This document shows, in pieces, positions 26,174-35,103 of a stretch of 54,899 nucleotides of DNA. Numbering within the stretch: position 1 is the stretch's first letter; every line of letters starts with the position of its first letter. This DNA is from CAVTWJ01 sp963849485 (GTDB lineage Bacteria > Oederibacteriota > Muellerivitia > Muellerivitales > Muellerivitaceae): NCBI GenBank assembly GCA_963849485.1, contig CAWKIF010000170.1:1-54899 (forward strand). Reading direction: 5' to 3'. The notes below the pieces were generated by a model that saw only the letters and a program-made list of their open reading frames with translations, ran no database searches and was not told where the DNA came from. Position numbers and translations under genes: made by a program.

Positions 26174-27043
26174 ATGCTGATTCCCATGAGAGACCCCTTA
26201 TTACGGCAAAAAGATTACACCCGAATCGAGAAGAGCCTTCTTTACCTTCAGGATCACCTGCGGGATAAACCTTCTCTGGAAACGATCGCCCGGCAAGCGG
26301 GACTCAGCCCTTTCCACTTCCAAAAACTGTTCAAGCGTTGGGCCGGTATCAGCCCGAAAACATACCTGGCTTTCCTAACATCCCGGTTGGCAGGGGAACG
26401 GCTGAGACAATCCTTAAATGTCCTGGACACCACCTTGGAGGCGGGACTTTCGTCCCCGGGAAGGCTGCATGACCTGATGGTTAAGACCGAAGCCCTCACC
26501 CCGGGGGAAATCAAATCCGGCGGCCAGGGGGTGGAAATCACTTATGGCTTTTCCGAAAGCCCCTTTGGCTGGGCGCTCGTGGGGTTGACCCGCAGGGGGA
26601 TTTGCCACCTGGGGTTTCCCATGGAGGGGAAGAAGAAAGAAGCCTTCTTAAAAATGAAAAAAGATTGGCCCAAGGCTCAATTTAAGGAAGATGGGAACAA
26701 GTCCAAGGAGATGATCTGTCAAATATTTGGTTCTCCCCCCCAACCCATGAAGACTCTGCTGAAAGGGAGCTCTTTTCAAATCAAGGTTTGGGAAGCGCTC
26801 CTTCAAATTCCCTCCGGGGAAACCTGTTCCTATGGCGAGGTGGCGGAAAAGATCGGCCATTCAAAGGCCGGAAGGGCGGTGGGTTCCGCGGTGAGTGCCA
26901 ATCCAGTGGCTTATCTGATCCCCTGCCACCGGGTGATCCGCGGCTCGGGAAACCTGGGAGGCTATAGCTGGGGTTTGCCTAAAAAAAGAGTGATGCTGGA
27001 TTGGGAATCGGCCCGGTCAAAAAAATTATTGCCCCGGGGTTGA
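26174..27043 (+). CDS. AraC-type HTH fused to O6-alkylguanine-DNA methyltransferase (Ada-like)
   Basis: 289 residues from ATG 26174 (ATG 26186 also possible). Residues about 15-110: AraC HTH (IARQAGLSPFHFQKLFKRWA, then GISPKTYLAFLTSRLAGERL). C-terminal half: MGMT domain with FQIKVWEALLQIPSGETCSY, the active-site Cys in IPCHRVI and NLGGYSWG. It repairs O6-methylguanine by a suicidal transfer to Cys. The N-terminal zinc/phosphotriester domain of E. coli Ada is absent. The end overlaps the reverse-strand neighbour by 18 bases. Confidence 0.9.
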   Translation: MLIPMRDPLLRQKDYTRIEKSLLYLQDHLRDKPSLETIARQAGLSPFHFQKLFKRWAGISPKTYLAFLTSRLAGERLRQSLNVLDTTLEAGLSSPGRLHDLMVKTEALTPGEIKSGGQGVEITYGFSESPFGWALVGLTRRGICHLGFPMEGKKKEAFLKMKKDWPKAQFKEDGNKSKEMICQIFGSPPQPMKTLLKGSSFQIKVWEALLQIPSGETCSYGEVAEKIGHSKAGRAVGSAVSANPVAYLIPCHRVIRGSGNLGGYSWGLPKKRVMLDWESARSKKLLPRG

Positions 27044-27787
27044 GAGGGCGGTGGGGGTGGGAGAAACCGCTCCTTCCGAAGTTTCCAAAAGATCTTTTGG
27101 CGCCATGGTTGGACTGGGGACCGCTTCGAAACCGGGACTGGTATTGGGTGTTGAGGGGGATACAACGGAAGAATCGAGTGTCGCGACTGGAGCCGTCTTG
27201 TTTTCCAGGGTGACTGTAGTTTCCGTCGGGAGTGGGGTAGGTTGAGTTTCGGCTGTTGGGGAAGGGGGTGTGGGGGAGGGAGAGATCAAGGGTGTTTCAA
27301 GAGAAGGTGCCGAGGAAACCGTATTCCCAACCGAAGGGGAGGCCATAGGGGTGCCCAAGTCGGGGGTCATCGAAGTACTGGCCGTCGCTTGGATGGTTGG
27401 AGGAATCATGACGTTCACGGGATTGCTCGAAGAGGGCGACTTGCGGATTAAAAGAATGGCCACGATGCCTAAAATCACGATCAGTCCGAGCCCCACGGAA
27501 GATAATAAGGACCAATTGATTTCCTTGGTTTTACCTGGAGAAGATTCGGCGGGTGGGGCTGGGGAAGGTTCCTCGGGGGTGGAGGGTGCCGGGGTGGAAC
27601 TGATTTCTTCTACTGAAGTTTTGCCCTCCGTTGAAGACTTATCCTCGATGGGATCTTTGTCCTCGGTGGGAGCCGGGGCGGGTTTGGATTCGCCAGCATG
27701 GATGCGCCATAGGGCGAAGTTCAATCCGCAACCAGCGCAAACGGCCGTGTGATCCGGCTGCTCCAAATCGCATTCGGGACATTTCAT
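27026..27787 (-). CDS. Zinc-ribbon, single-TM, Ser/Thr/Pro-rich protein
   Basis: 253 residues from ATG 27787. N-terminal zinc ribbon with two CxxC pairs (CPECDLEQPDHTAVCAGC), a Pro/Glu/Ser linker, one TM helix (SVGLGLIVILGIVAILLI, about 115-132), and a long Thr/Ser/Pro-rich tail of about 120 residues. The ribbon would be inside and the tail outside the membrane. Tail composition suggests a wall-spanning or glycosylated stalk. No catalytic domain. Confidence 0.72.
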   Translation of the reverse strand: MKCPECDLEQPDHTAVCAGCGLNFALWRIHAGESKPAPAPTEDKDPIEDKSSTEGKTSVEEISSTPAPSTPEEPSPAPPAESSPGKTKEINWSLLSSVGLGLIVILGIVAILLIRKSPSSSNPVNVMIPPTIQATASTSMTPDLGTPMASPSVGNTVSSAPSLETPLISPSPTPPSPTAETQPTPLPTETTVTLENKTAPVATLDSSVVSPSTPNTSPGFEAVPSPTMAPKDLLETSEGAVSPTPTALSTPGQ

Positions 27788-27829
27788 AAGTTGATTATAA
27801 AGGGAGAGTCCGCCCTTCAGGGTATTGAA

Positions 27830-28498
27830 TTAATTCAATATCTTCAGGAAATCCGCCAAGGAATCAACTAGCCAATCGGGGTTGGCGGCTGCCAAATACT
27901 CCCTGGGAACAAAGCCATGGGAAACAATACCGACCCTCATTCCGGCCGCCCGGGCGGCCTCCACGTCGACCGTGGAATCGCCGATCATGACGGCTTCCTC
28001 GGGGTGGACTCCCATTTGGTGGAGGGCAGTCAGTAGCGGCTCGGGATGGGGTTTTTTGTGGGCCAGAGTGCCTTCGCCCAGGGCGACTTGGAAAAAGGGT
28101 CGAAGCCCTAATTTTTCCAGGGTCATTAAGGTGAATTCATGCGGTTTATTGGACACCAATCCGATCTTAAATCCCCGGCTTTTAAGGTTTTCCAACAGCT
28201 CCCGGGTTCCCGGAAAAACGATTGTTTGGTCCACACAATGATCGCGGTAATGGGATTTTAGGACTTCCAACCCCTTCGCCAATTTTGCCGGGTCGTCCGA
28301 CTCCATGGCTTGGCGGTTCAAATGCTCGATGCCCCAGCCGATATAACCCAGGATGGTTTCTAGGGGAAGGGGGGTCATCCCGAAGTGGATCCGGGCCGCA
28401 TTAGCCGCCGCGGCGATATCCTTTTTCGAGTCGATCAGGGTTCCATCCAAATCGAAGAGAACTCCCTTAATATCCATATTCTGGGACTGGCTGGGCAT
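27830..28498 (-). CDS. HAD-family phosphatase, phosphoglycolate phosphatase-like
   Basis: 222 residues from ATG 28498. HAD motifs: I DLDGTLIDS, II VSNKP, III HKKPHPEPL, IV MIGDSTVDVEAA. The cap is of the Gph type. Probably hydrolyses 2-phosphoglycolate or another small phosphomonoester in the cytoplasm; specificity is not fixed by these motifs. Divergent from argJ; the 180-base gap holds both promoters, none clear by eye. Confidence 0.88.
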   Translation of the reverse strand: MPSQSQNMDIKGVLFDLDGTLIDSKKDIAAAANAARIHFGMTPLPLETILGYIGWGIEHLNRQAMESDDPAKLAKGLEVLKSHYRDHCVDQTIVFPGTRELLENLKSRGFKIGLVSNKPHEFTLMTLEKLGLRPFFQVALGEGTLAHKKPHPEPLLTALHQMGVHPEEAVMIGDSTVDVEAARAAGMRVGIVSHGFVPREYLAAANPDWLVDSLADFLKILN

Positions 28499-28677
28499 GG
28501 GACTCCTTCAAGATTGCTCCTGCATTCGATGGAACGGGTTCATCGTCATCCGGGCGACCAATGTTAAAAGGAATGGGTGGAACTGTCAAAGTAGTAAGGA
28601 GGGGTATCGGAAGGGGCGGCTTTTTTGTATAAAGGTGGAAAAAGCGGCCCTCGGGGCCTTTGACAAGGAACCGGTTT

Positions 28678-29877
28678 ATGAAATCAAAATGCCTCCCCCT
28701 CCCTTTGGGTTTCCTGGCTTCCGGCGTCAACGCTGGTTTGAAGGCCGATGGAAAATTGGACATGGCCCTGATCTTTTCCACCCTACCCGCGCAAGGAGCC
28801 GGGATGGTGACGACGAACCGGGTCAAGGCGGCCTCTGCCCGCCACACCGAACAGGCTTTGAAAAAAGCAAAACCCCTCCAGGCCGTGGTCGTGAACACCA
28901 AAAACGCCAACGCCCTCACGGGTAAACAGGGAATGAGGGATGTAGAAAGGACGGTCAAGGAAGCGGCCCGGCTTCTTTCCATCCCCGAAACTTCCGTCTT
29001 GGCCCATTCCACGGGCGTCATCGGGGTTCCGCTTCCGCTCGATAAAGTGCTCTCCGGACTTCGCCAAGCGGCCCTGAAACTTTCGAGAAATGGGGGGCTG
29101 GACGCGGCCTGCGGCATTCTCACCACGGATACTTGTCCCAAGACTTCCGCTAGGTCCCTCGTGGCGGGAGGGAAGCACGCCTGGTTGACGGGCCTGGCCA
29201 AGGGTTCCGGCATGATCCATCCGAACATGGCCACCATGTTGGTTTACCTTTTGACCGACGTGAATATTCCACGGGCCCTCCTCAACCAGGCCCTGAGGGA
29301 AGCAGTGGAGGGTAGTTTTCACCGGATCACCGTCGATGGAGATGTTTCAACGAACGACAGTGTGGTGGTCCTGGCGAACGGGGCCTGCGGGAACCCGCCG
29401 GTGAAAGCCAGGAGCAGGGATTATCGAGCTTTTGTGGATGGACTTAAATCCGTTTGCCTGGACTTGGCGAAGGCCGTGGCGAGGGACGGGGAGGGGGCGA
29501 CCAAATTCGTTACGGTCACCGTCCAAGGCGCGAAGACGAGCGCGGACGCCTTAAAGGCCGCCATGGCGGTCGCTCGCTCCTCCTTGGTCAAGACCGCCTT
29601 GTTCGGCGCGGACCCCAATTGGGGAAGGATCCTGGCGGCGGTGGGCTATTCGGGAGCGGCCGTGGATGAGTTCAAGGCATCCGTGGCCATCGGGGGTTAC
29701 CGCCTTTATGATGGCGGAAAAAAGACAGGGTGGTCGCGGGAGAGGCTCAAGAAAATACTTCTTCGTCCGGACGTAAATATCCTGGTGGAGTTAAGATTGG
29801 GAAAGGGGAAAACCTCCGTTTATACCTGCGACCTAACGGATGGTTACATCGATATCAATGGCCGATACACCACGTAA
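28678..29877 (+). CDS. argJ: Glutamate N-acetyltransferase / amino-acid acetyltransferase
   Basis: 399 residues from ATG 28678, with AAGGAA at 28668-28673. Arginine biosynthesis: moves acetyl from N-acetylornithine to glutamate (and may also use acetyl-CoA). The autoproteolysis site is present in GSGMIHPNMATMLVYL, where the first Thr becomes the nucleophile. STGVIGVPL forms the oxyanion site and FGADPNWGRILAAVGYSG is conserved. The complete C-terminus ends DINGRYTT. It overlaps thiL by 20 bases. Confidence 0.95.
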   Translation: MKSKCLPLPLGFLASGVNAGLKADGKLDMALIFSTLPAQGAGMVTTNRVKAASARHTEQALKKAKPLQAVVVNTKNANALTGKQGMRDVERTVKEAARLLSIPETSVLAHSTGVIGVPLPLDKVLSGLRQAALKLSRNGGLDAACGILTTDTCPKTSARSLVAGGKHAWLTGLAKGSGMIHPNMATMLVYLLTDVNIPRALLNQALREAVEGSFHRITVDGDVSTNDSVVVLANGACGNPPVKARSRDYRAFVDGLKSVCLDLAKAVARDGEGATKFVTVTVQGAKTSADALKAAMAVARSSLVKTALFGADPNWGRILAAVGYSGAAVDEFKASVAIGGYRLYDGGKKTGWSRERLKKILLRPDVNILVELRLGKGKTSVYTCDLTDGYIDINGRYTT

Positions 29878-30916
29878 AAAATCAGCCTCCGGCAACAACG
29901 GAAATTCCACGCTGGGCGATTTGGGCGAATTTGGCATGATCGAAAAGATCCGCTCCGCCATGAAGTCGAATAATCCAAATGTCCTTATGGGGATCGGGGA
30001 TGACGCCGCGCTTTTCAAGCCCACCCCCGGTCATGAGATGGTCATTACCACCGACATGCTGGTGGAAGGAAGGCATTTTGACCTGAAGACCATTTCGCCA
30101 TGGGAATTGGGGGCTAAAACCATGGCCGTCAACATCAGCGATTGCGCGGCCATGGGGGCGAAACCGACGGTGGCGGTGGTTTCCCTGGGCGTGCCGGCCC
30201 ATTATCCCGTCCGGGATCTCGAGGCTTTTTATGACGGGCTAAAAAGCTGGGGCGAATCCTTCGGCGCCCAAGTGGTGGGGGGCGACACGGTGGGAAGCGA
30301 CAAGCTGGTGGTCAACGTGGCGCTGGTGGGCGAGGTGGAGAAGGGAAAGGCCTTGCGCCGCTCCGGGGCCAAGGCAGGGGACGCCCTTTTTGTCACCGGG
30401 ACCCTGGGAGATTCGGCCGCGGGGCTTCACGCCCTCCAGAACCCCTCGGAAAAGGGCAAAGAAGCGGAATCCCTTCTCATCAAGCGCCATTTGACCCCTG
30501 TGCCCCGATTCAACGTGGGCCGGGCCCTGGCCCTGGACGGAATCGCCAGTGCGGCCATCGACATCTCCGACGGCCTCTCCAGCGAGGTGTACCACTTGTG
30601 CGAGGAATCGGGCGTGGGAGCCGAGGTTCATCTGGAAGCTATTCCCTTTTCCCCCGCCTTGTTGCACTATTGCGAAGAAAGGGAATTAGACCCCCTCGAA
30701 TTCGCCCTTTCGGGCGGGGAGGATTACGAGCTCTTGTTCACCGTTCCGATTCCCCAAATATCCAACGCCGTCCAATTATCCGGTTCCACCGGCACGGCGG
30801 TGAAATCCATCGGCCGGATGTTGCCGAAAACCAAGGGAATCACCCTCATTAGCCGGGATGGAAAAAGAACCCCCTTGAAGAAAAAAGGTTTTGACCATTT
30901 TGGCCGAAAGGGTTGA
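29858..30916 (+). CDS. thiL: Thiamine-monophosphate kinase
   Basis: 352 residues from ATG 29858 (ATG 29840 also in frame). Phosphorylates thiamine monophosphate to the active diphosphate. AIRS-family fold: LGEFGMIEKI, IGDDAALFK, TTDMLVEGRHF, AVNISDCAAMGA, GGDTVGSD, and DISDGLSSEVYHL with ALSGGEDYELLF. Translation is coupled to argJ by overlap. It is separated from tsaE by 310 bases containing a 142-bp structured repeat. Confidence 0.94.
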   Translation: MADTPRKKSASGNNGNSTLGDLGEFGMIEKIRSAMKSNNPNVLMGIGDDAALFKPTPGHEMVITTDMLVEGRHFDLKTISPWELGAKTMAVNISDCAAMGAKPTVAVVSLGVPAHYPVRDLEAFYDGLKSWGESFGAQVVGGDTVGSDKLVVNVALVGEVEKGKALRRSGAKAGDALFVTGTLGDSAAGLHALQNPSEKGKEAESLLIKRHLTPVPRFNVGRALALDGIASAAIDISDGLSSEVYHLCEESGVGAEVHLEAIPFSPALLHYCEERELDPLEFALSGGEDYELLFTVPIPQISNAVQLSGSTGTAVKSIGRMLPKTKGITLISRDGKRTPLKKKGFDHFGRKG

Positions 30917-30921
30917 GCTTT

Positions 30922-31063
30922 AACAGGATGCTGAAAAAGTCCCAGAGGCGGACTTTTTCCTATTTACGAACGAGCCACAACATATAAAAACCATATTTTA
31001 AGTGGGTCGTTCTATCTCATGACTGTCGAAAGGGTGCTGAAAAATGCTTTTTCTGACCTTGTT
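30922..31063 (+). repeat. Structured repeat, copy 1 (MITE-like, 142 bp)
   Basis: Nearly identical, by eye, to the reverse complement of 49779-49921. Three inverted pairs: outer ends AACAGG...CTTGTT with CTGAAAAA/TTTTTC; GAAAAAGTCC/GGACTTTTTC (30934-30958); and ACGAACGAGCCAC with GTGGGTCGTTCT. It begins 6 bases after the thiL stop, so it may also end that transcript. Confidence 0.85.
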
Positions 31064-31226
31064 ATGCGCCGATGGGGCTGGGTTTGAGTATCGGTTGGAT
31101 TCCAAAGTCAAAAGAGGTTGTATAAAATCTTAAAAACATATTTTTCTCGATCGAATTATGAAACTTGTAAAATAGCCGCAGACTCGAAATTATTGTCCGC
31201 TTGAAGAAACCGAATTAGGGAAACCA
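31064..31226. other. Intergenic region before tsaE
   Basis: AT-rich, no gene seen. It probably holds the promoter of tsaE-tsaB-rimI, but no clear -35/-10 pair stands out. Confidence 0.5.
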
Positions 31227-31700
31227 TTGCTTACCACCAGTTTTCTCTGCGAATCTCCCGAACAAACCATCACTTTGGGCCGTCTTCTCGGTGAAAAAGC
31301 TTCGCCTGGAGAAATATGGAACTTATCGGGCCCCTTAGGGGCCGGCAAGACTCTTTGGGTCAAGGGTTTGGCGGAAGGGCTGGGAGTTCAGGGAAACGTG
31401 ACTTCCCCCACCTTCACCCTTCAACACATATATCAAGGAAGGCTTCCCTTATTTCATTTTGATTGGTACCGTTTAAAAAAAGCCCAAGAGGTGGAAAACC
31501 TTGGATTTGGGGAATGGCTGGAAAAAGGGGGTGTCGTGGCGGTGGAATGGGGAGATAAGTTTTCCCAGTTACTGCCCGCCCAAGCGGTCCGGCTTCAATT
31601 TGAGCCGTTGGATTCCCAGAGCCGAAGAATCCTAGTGGAAGCCACCCATTCGGACGCCAAAATAAAAATTGAGGAGTTGGTCCGTTGCTGGCCGCCATAG
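31227..31700 (+). CDS. tsaE: tRNA threonylcarbamoyladenosine biosynthesis ATPase TsaE
   Basis: 157 residues from TTG 31227. Walker A GPLGAGKTLWVKGLAEGLG, TSPTFTL, FHFDWYRL and VAVEWGDKF are all family signatures. With TsaB, TsaD and TsaC it makes t6A at position 37 of ANN-decoding tRNAs. It overlaps tsaB by 16 bases. Confidence 0.93.
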   Translation: MLTTSFLCESPEQTITLGRLLGEKASPGEIWNLSGPLGAGKTLWVKGLAEGLGVQGNVTSPTFTLQHIYQGRLPLFHFDWYRLKKAQEVENLGFGEWLEKGGVVAVEWGDKFSQLLPAQAVRLQFEPLDSQSRRILVEATHSDAKIKIEELVRCWPP

Positions 31701-32380
31701 AAGTATCCACCCGAATTTCAAGCGCCGCCTTGTTGGACCTGGTTACCGGCGAGGAGTTGGCCGAATGCCATCTCCCGGCGGATTGGGAAAGCTCGGTCAC
31801 CCTCATTCCCGCACTGGAAACTCTTCTAAAAGACAGGGATCTTAATCCCCAGGACCTGGCAGCGGTGGCGGTTTCGATCGGTCCGGGCAGTTTCACGGGG
31901 ATCCGGGTCGGGATCGCCACGGCCGAGGGTTTGTGTTTGCCTTCTAACCTCCTGTCTTTCGGCATCCCAACGCTGGACGGCCTGGCGGAAAACCTCCAAT
32001 ATGCCGGCCTTAAAGGAGAAGCCCTTTGCCTGGTGGACGCCCAGCGGGGGGAGTGTTTCGTGGGTCATTACCAAATTGAGGATGGAGGCTTCCGGGCGGT
32101 GACGCCTCCCCAAATTCTCGGGATTGACCGGCTTGATTCCATTATCCAGGAAAGGGCCTGGATCGTGGGGCCCGGCGCTTTGAAATACGAGAAACTCCTC
32201 CGTGAAAGCCTGGGCACCCGCGGTCTTTTCGCCTTTAACGCCCAACAGCAGCCCAGCGCCATGAGTATCGCCCGGATCGCTTACCGCCAATGGCAATCGG
32301 GATTAAGGCCCACCCTGGACCAATTGCATCCCCTTTATCTGCGTCCCCCGGCCGTGGATGAGAAAAAAGCAAAACCATGA
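31685..32380 (+). CDS. tsaB: tRNA threonylcarbamoyladenosine biosynthesis protein TsaB
   Basis: 231 residues from TTG 31685. ASKHA-fold pseudo-peptidase: LAAIEVSTRISSAALLD, VSIGPGSFTGIRVGIATAEG, LCLVDAQRGECFVGHY. Scaffold subunit for TsaD (not in the window). ATGA overlap with rimI (32377-32380). Confidence 0.93.
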   Translation: MLAAIEVSTRISSAALLDLVTGEELAECHLPADWESSVTLIPALETLLKDRDLNPQDLAAVAVSIGPGSFTGIRVGIATAEGLCLPSNLLSFGIPTLDGLAENLQYAGLKGEALCLVDAQRGECFVGHYQIEDGGFRAVTPPQILGIDRLDSIIQERAWIVGPGALKYEKLLRESLGTRGLFAFNAQQQPSAMSIARIAYRQWQSGLRPTLDQLHPLYLRPPAVDEKKAKP

Positions 32381-32838
32381 TATTCCGTCCCATGATCCTG
32401 GCCGACCTGGAAAGGGTCGTAGCCATCGAAAAACAATCCATGCCCTCGCCTTGGAGCCGGGAGCTTTTCGAGGAGGAGTTGAAACGCACCCAAGCCAATT
32501 ATTTCGTGATTGAGGAAGGGGGATCCCTCGCCGGATATATCGGTTATTGGGAAGCCCCGGAGGAAGCCCATATCATCACTTTGGCCATCGCCCCCCTGTT
32601 CCGCAACCAGGGATTGGGAAAAAGAATGATGGATCACTTTCTTTCTTTCGCGGCCCGAAAGGGGGCCCGATTGGCTACCCTGGAGGTCCGGGAAGGGAAC
32701 GAGGCCGGGCGGAGGCTTTACGAAAAATGCGGATTCCGGATGGTGGCGATCCGCAAGAAATACTACAGTGATAACCTGGAAGACGCAGTGGTGATGATCC
32801 GGGAAATCGCAGAAGCCCAGGCTCCCCCCTTTGGATAA
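32377..32838 (+). CDS. rimI: GNAT acetyltransferase, RimI type
   Basis: 153 residues from ATG 32377. GNAT fold with the acetyl-CoA loop RNQGLGKRMM and the RimI patterns IEKQSMPSPWSRELFEEEL, AHIITLAIAP, LEVREGNEAGRRLYEKCGF and YYSDNLEDAVVM. Acetylates the N-terminus of ribosomal protein S18. The tsaE-tsaB-rimI order is common in bacteria. Confidence 0.92.
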   Translation: MIFRPMILADLERVVAIEKQSMPSPWSRELFEEELKRTQANYFVIEEGGSLAGYIGYWEAPEEAHIITLAIAPLFRNQGLGKRMMDHFLSFAARKGARLATLEVREGNEAGRRLYEKCGFRMVAIRKKYYSDNLEDAVVMIREIAEAQAPPFG

Positions 32839-32938
32839 GTTAAACTGCGAGAAGGCGGGAAGTGCCCTGGAAAACCTGATTGAATCCTTGGCCCCAAGGG
32901 GCTTGTTGACCCATCAGCAGGTCATTGACGGAGCCTGA
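32831..32938 (+). CDS. Possible 35-residue coupled protein
   Basis: TTG 32831 overlaps the rimI stop by 8 bases and opens a frame ending at TGA 32938: a charged start, then the helix ALENLIESLAPRGLLTHQQV and IDGA. The amphipathic pattern looks protein-like, but the size is small and the start is weak. Confidence 0.35.
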   Translation: MDKLNCEKAGSALENLIESLAPRGLLTHQQVIDGA

Positions 32939-32959
32939 AGGCGCCGATAGCATGGAATC

Positions 32960-34222
32960 ATGTCATACGCCTTTCGCTTCCTATACTGTTGGCTTTGGTT
33001 GAGCCTGCTATTAATAAGCGCTCCGGCTTTGTTACGGGCATTGGAACCCAATCCCGACCCCTTGCCGACCCCGACCCCTGTCCTTACCCCCCTGCCCGAA
33101 CAAATCACCCCGACTTACGCATTGCCAAAAAACTGGGTAGGGGAAAAGATTTACACCTTTGACACCTTGTTTGGCTCCAAGGGTACGGGACTCAATGAAC
33201 TCAACGGCCCCGAGGGGATCTGCGTGGGCTCCGATGACACGCTTTACATCGCAGACACCCAGAACAACCGGATTCAGGTTTGGTCTTGTGACGGACAACC
33301 CCTGAAAACTTTTGGGTCCTACGGCCCTTCCGCCGTGTGGCGGAATGAACCGCAATTCGACCATCCCGCAGGGGTGCTGGCCCTTCCCAACGGCAAGATC
33401 TATGTGGCCGATACCTTGAATCACCGGATCGTGGTTTTGGACTCTGACGGGCTGGTCTTGTCGTCCTGGGGAAGGCAGGGAGTGAGAAAACGGCAGTTCA
33501 ACATGCCCCGGGTCGTGGCGAGGGATCATTTTGGAAACATCTGGGTTTTGGATTCTGGAAATTCCAGGGTTTCCAATTTCAACGAAACGGGAAAGTTCAA
33601 CTTCACCTGGGGGTCCTTTGGCACCCAGAACGGCCTGCTCAACATCCCCTTAGGCATGGCCTTGAACAACATCGACCAGGGCATCCTGGCCGATACCGGC
33701 AATTTCCGTATCCAAGTCTTCAACGATATGGGACCCGCCTATTTCGACCAGTCCCCGGTGACCACCGATTCAGGCGCTGTGACCGAGGCGCCAATCCCCG
33801 TCAACAATACCCCCGTCACGGTGGAAGGATGGTACGGGGACGGGCCGTTCCAGTTTAAGGAACCCGCCGGAGTATCCATGACCAAAAACGGAAGTTTCGC
33901 CGTCGCTGACGGTTTGACGGGAAGGGTGGAAATTTTCAACGGCCGGTTCGATTTCATCGGCCAGTGGAAGGCCTGCGATGAGAATTTGGGCCTGGCATTT
34001 CCCCCCCGATTTCGGGGAGTGGCCTGCGATTCCAAGAACCGTCTCTATATCACCGACATCCAGAACAACTGCATCATCCGGCTGAAGTTGATCAAGTCGG
34101 ACCAACCTCTGATCTCAAGTGGGGGAGGGACGCCGGAGCCGACCGAAACACCTTTCATGACCCCCACACCGACTCCTGACGATTCCGTCCCCTATGGGGG
34201 GGCGGGGTTTCCCATTCGTTAA
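32960..34222 (+). CDS. Secreted NHL-repeat beta-propeller protein
   Basis: 420 residues from ATG 32960. Signal peptide (LYCWLWLSLLLISAPALLRA), a Pro/Thr linker (residues 31-48), then six NHL-type blades, e.g. LNGPEGICVGSDDTLYIADT, FDHPAGVLALPNGKIYVADT, FNMPRVVARDHFGNIWVLDS, LLNIPLGMALNN, FKEPAGVSMTKNGSFAVADG and FRGVACDSKNRLYITDIQNN. The C-terminal tail is rich in Pro and Thr. Six blades make a closed propeller; likely an extracytoplasmic binding or scaffold protein. Confidence 0.82.
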   Translation: MSYAFRFLYCWLWLSLLLISAPALLRALEPNPDPLPTPTPVLTPLPEQITPTYALPKNWVGEKIYTFDTLFGSKGTGLNELNGPEGICVGSDDTLYIADTQNNRIQVWSCDGQPLKTFGSYGPSAVWRNEPQFDHPAGVLALPNGKIYVADTLNHRIVVLDSDGLVLSSWGRQGVRKRQFNMPRVVARDHFGNIWVLDSGNSRVSNFNETGKFNFTWGSFGTQNGLLNIPLGMALNNIDQGILADTGNFRIQVFNDMGPAYFDQSPVTTDSGAVTEAPIPVNNTPVTVEGWYGDGPFQFKEPAGVSMTKNGSFAVADGLTGRVEIFNGRFDFIGQWKACDENLGLAFPPRFRGVACDSKNRLYITDIQNNCIIRLKLIKSDQPLISSGGGTPEPTETPFMTPTPTPDDSVPYGGAGFPIR

Positions 34223-34392
34223 CTTTCGTTTTTTTTGTTATCCCTCGGATGGCCGCAGCTGATTCCTCTCCCTCCCCAATCCTATAATTCCACCCCCATT
34301 TAACGATCCATAGACAAAATTGAGTTTCCGCGGATCTATCCTTAGGTGAGAGAAAAATCGAACCTGCCCAATCAGGGCCTCGAATTTTTTAC

Positions 34393-34436
34393 TTGCGTTA
34401 TATCTATACAGGTGTATAACTATACAACCGTATAAC
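34393..34436. promoter_or_regulatory. Promoter overlapped by two tandem palindromes: TetR operator
   Basis: Two copies of TATAC-N4-GTATA (34405-34418 and 34421-34434) repeat with a 16-bp period. TTGCGT (34393-34398) and TATAAC (34415-34420), 16 bases apart, form a promoter that runs into the first palindrome. The position before tetR suggests self-repression. Confidence 0.68.
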
Positions 34437-34452
34437 TTTTTGGAGGAATAGG

Positions 34453-35103
34453 ATGACCCGCCCTTCCCATAAAGCCGACCAGCGCCTCATCGAGGCGGCC
34501 GAGAAAATGCTGAAAAATACCAGCCTGGGACAGATGAACATCCGGCAGGTGGCCGCCCAGGCCGGGGTGAACTTGGGGATGTTCCACTACCATTTCAAGT
34601 CCAAGGACCAGTTCAACCGGGCCGTGATGCAGGATGTTTACGAGAAGTTTTTCAAGAACTTCAGCCTGAAAATCGAGGAGGCTGATTCCACCCTGGAAAA
34701 GCTAAAGCAGGCCCTCTTGGCGCTGGGGCTCTTCGCCCGGGACCACCGCAAGCTGGCCCTCAGCCTGATCCGGGACGTCATCGACGGCAACCAGGAGGTG
34801 CTTCTCTTTGTGAAGCAAAACGGGACCCGGCACGTCAAGATCCTTTGGAATCTGGTGGGCCAATGCCAGAAGGAGGGGCTCATCGAAAAAATGCCCCGTC
34901 CCCAGGTCTTCGCCTTCATGATGCCCGCGATTATGGGCCCCACCTTGGTCGTGGGGGGCGCGGAAAGCGTGGCCAAGGGGATTTTCCAGAAGGGCCTGTT
35001 GAAAGGCGCTGACCTTTTGGTGCTTTCGGACCAGGCCCTCAAAAAACGCATTGAGATGGCCTTAAAGGGGTTAGGCGCCAAGGCCGGGGAGGGGCGGCCA
35101 TGA
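34453..35103 (+). CDS. TetR-family repressor of the export operon (CecR-like)
   Basis: 216 residues from ATG 34453, with GGAGGA at 34442-34447. N-terminal HTH: LIEAAEKMLKNTSLGQMNIR, QVAAQAGVNLGMFHYHFKSK, DQFNRAVM. The C-terminal ligand domain is helical. Its stop overlaps the tolC start (ATGA, 35100-35103). E. coli has a TetR (CecR) controlling ybhGFSR, the same kind of arrangement. It probably binds the palindromes just upstream and releases them on drug binding. Confidence 0.9.
   Translation: MTRPSHKADQRLIEAAEKMLKNTSLGQMNIRQVAAQAGVNLGMFHYHFKSKDQFNRAVMQDVYEKFFKNFSLKIEEADSTLEKLKQALLALGLFARDHRKLALSLIRDVIDGNQEVLLFVKQNGTRHVKILWNLVGQCQKEGLIEKMPRPQVFAFMMPAIMGPTLVVGGAESVAKGIFQKGLLKGADLLVLSDQALKKRIEMALKGLGAKAGEGRP

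Noticed and set aside
27270..27752. Glycine/valine-rich plus-strand frame
   Set aside because: Antisense of the Ser/Thr/Pro-rich zinc-ribbon protein; its composition is explained by that.
31064..31226. Possible riboswitch before tsaE
   Set aside because: AT-rich region without a recognisable conserved core or terminator; no support beyond position.
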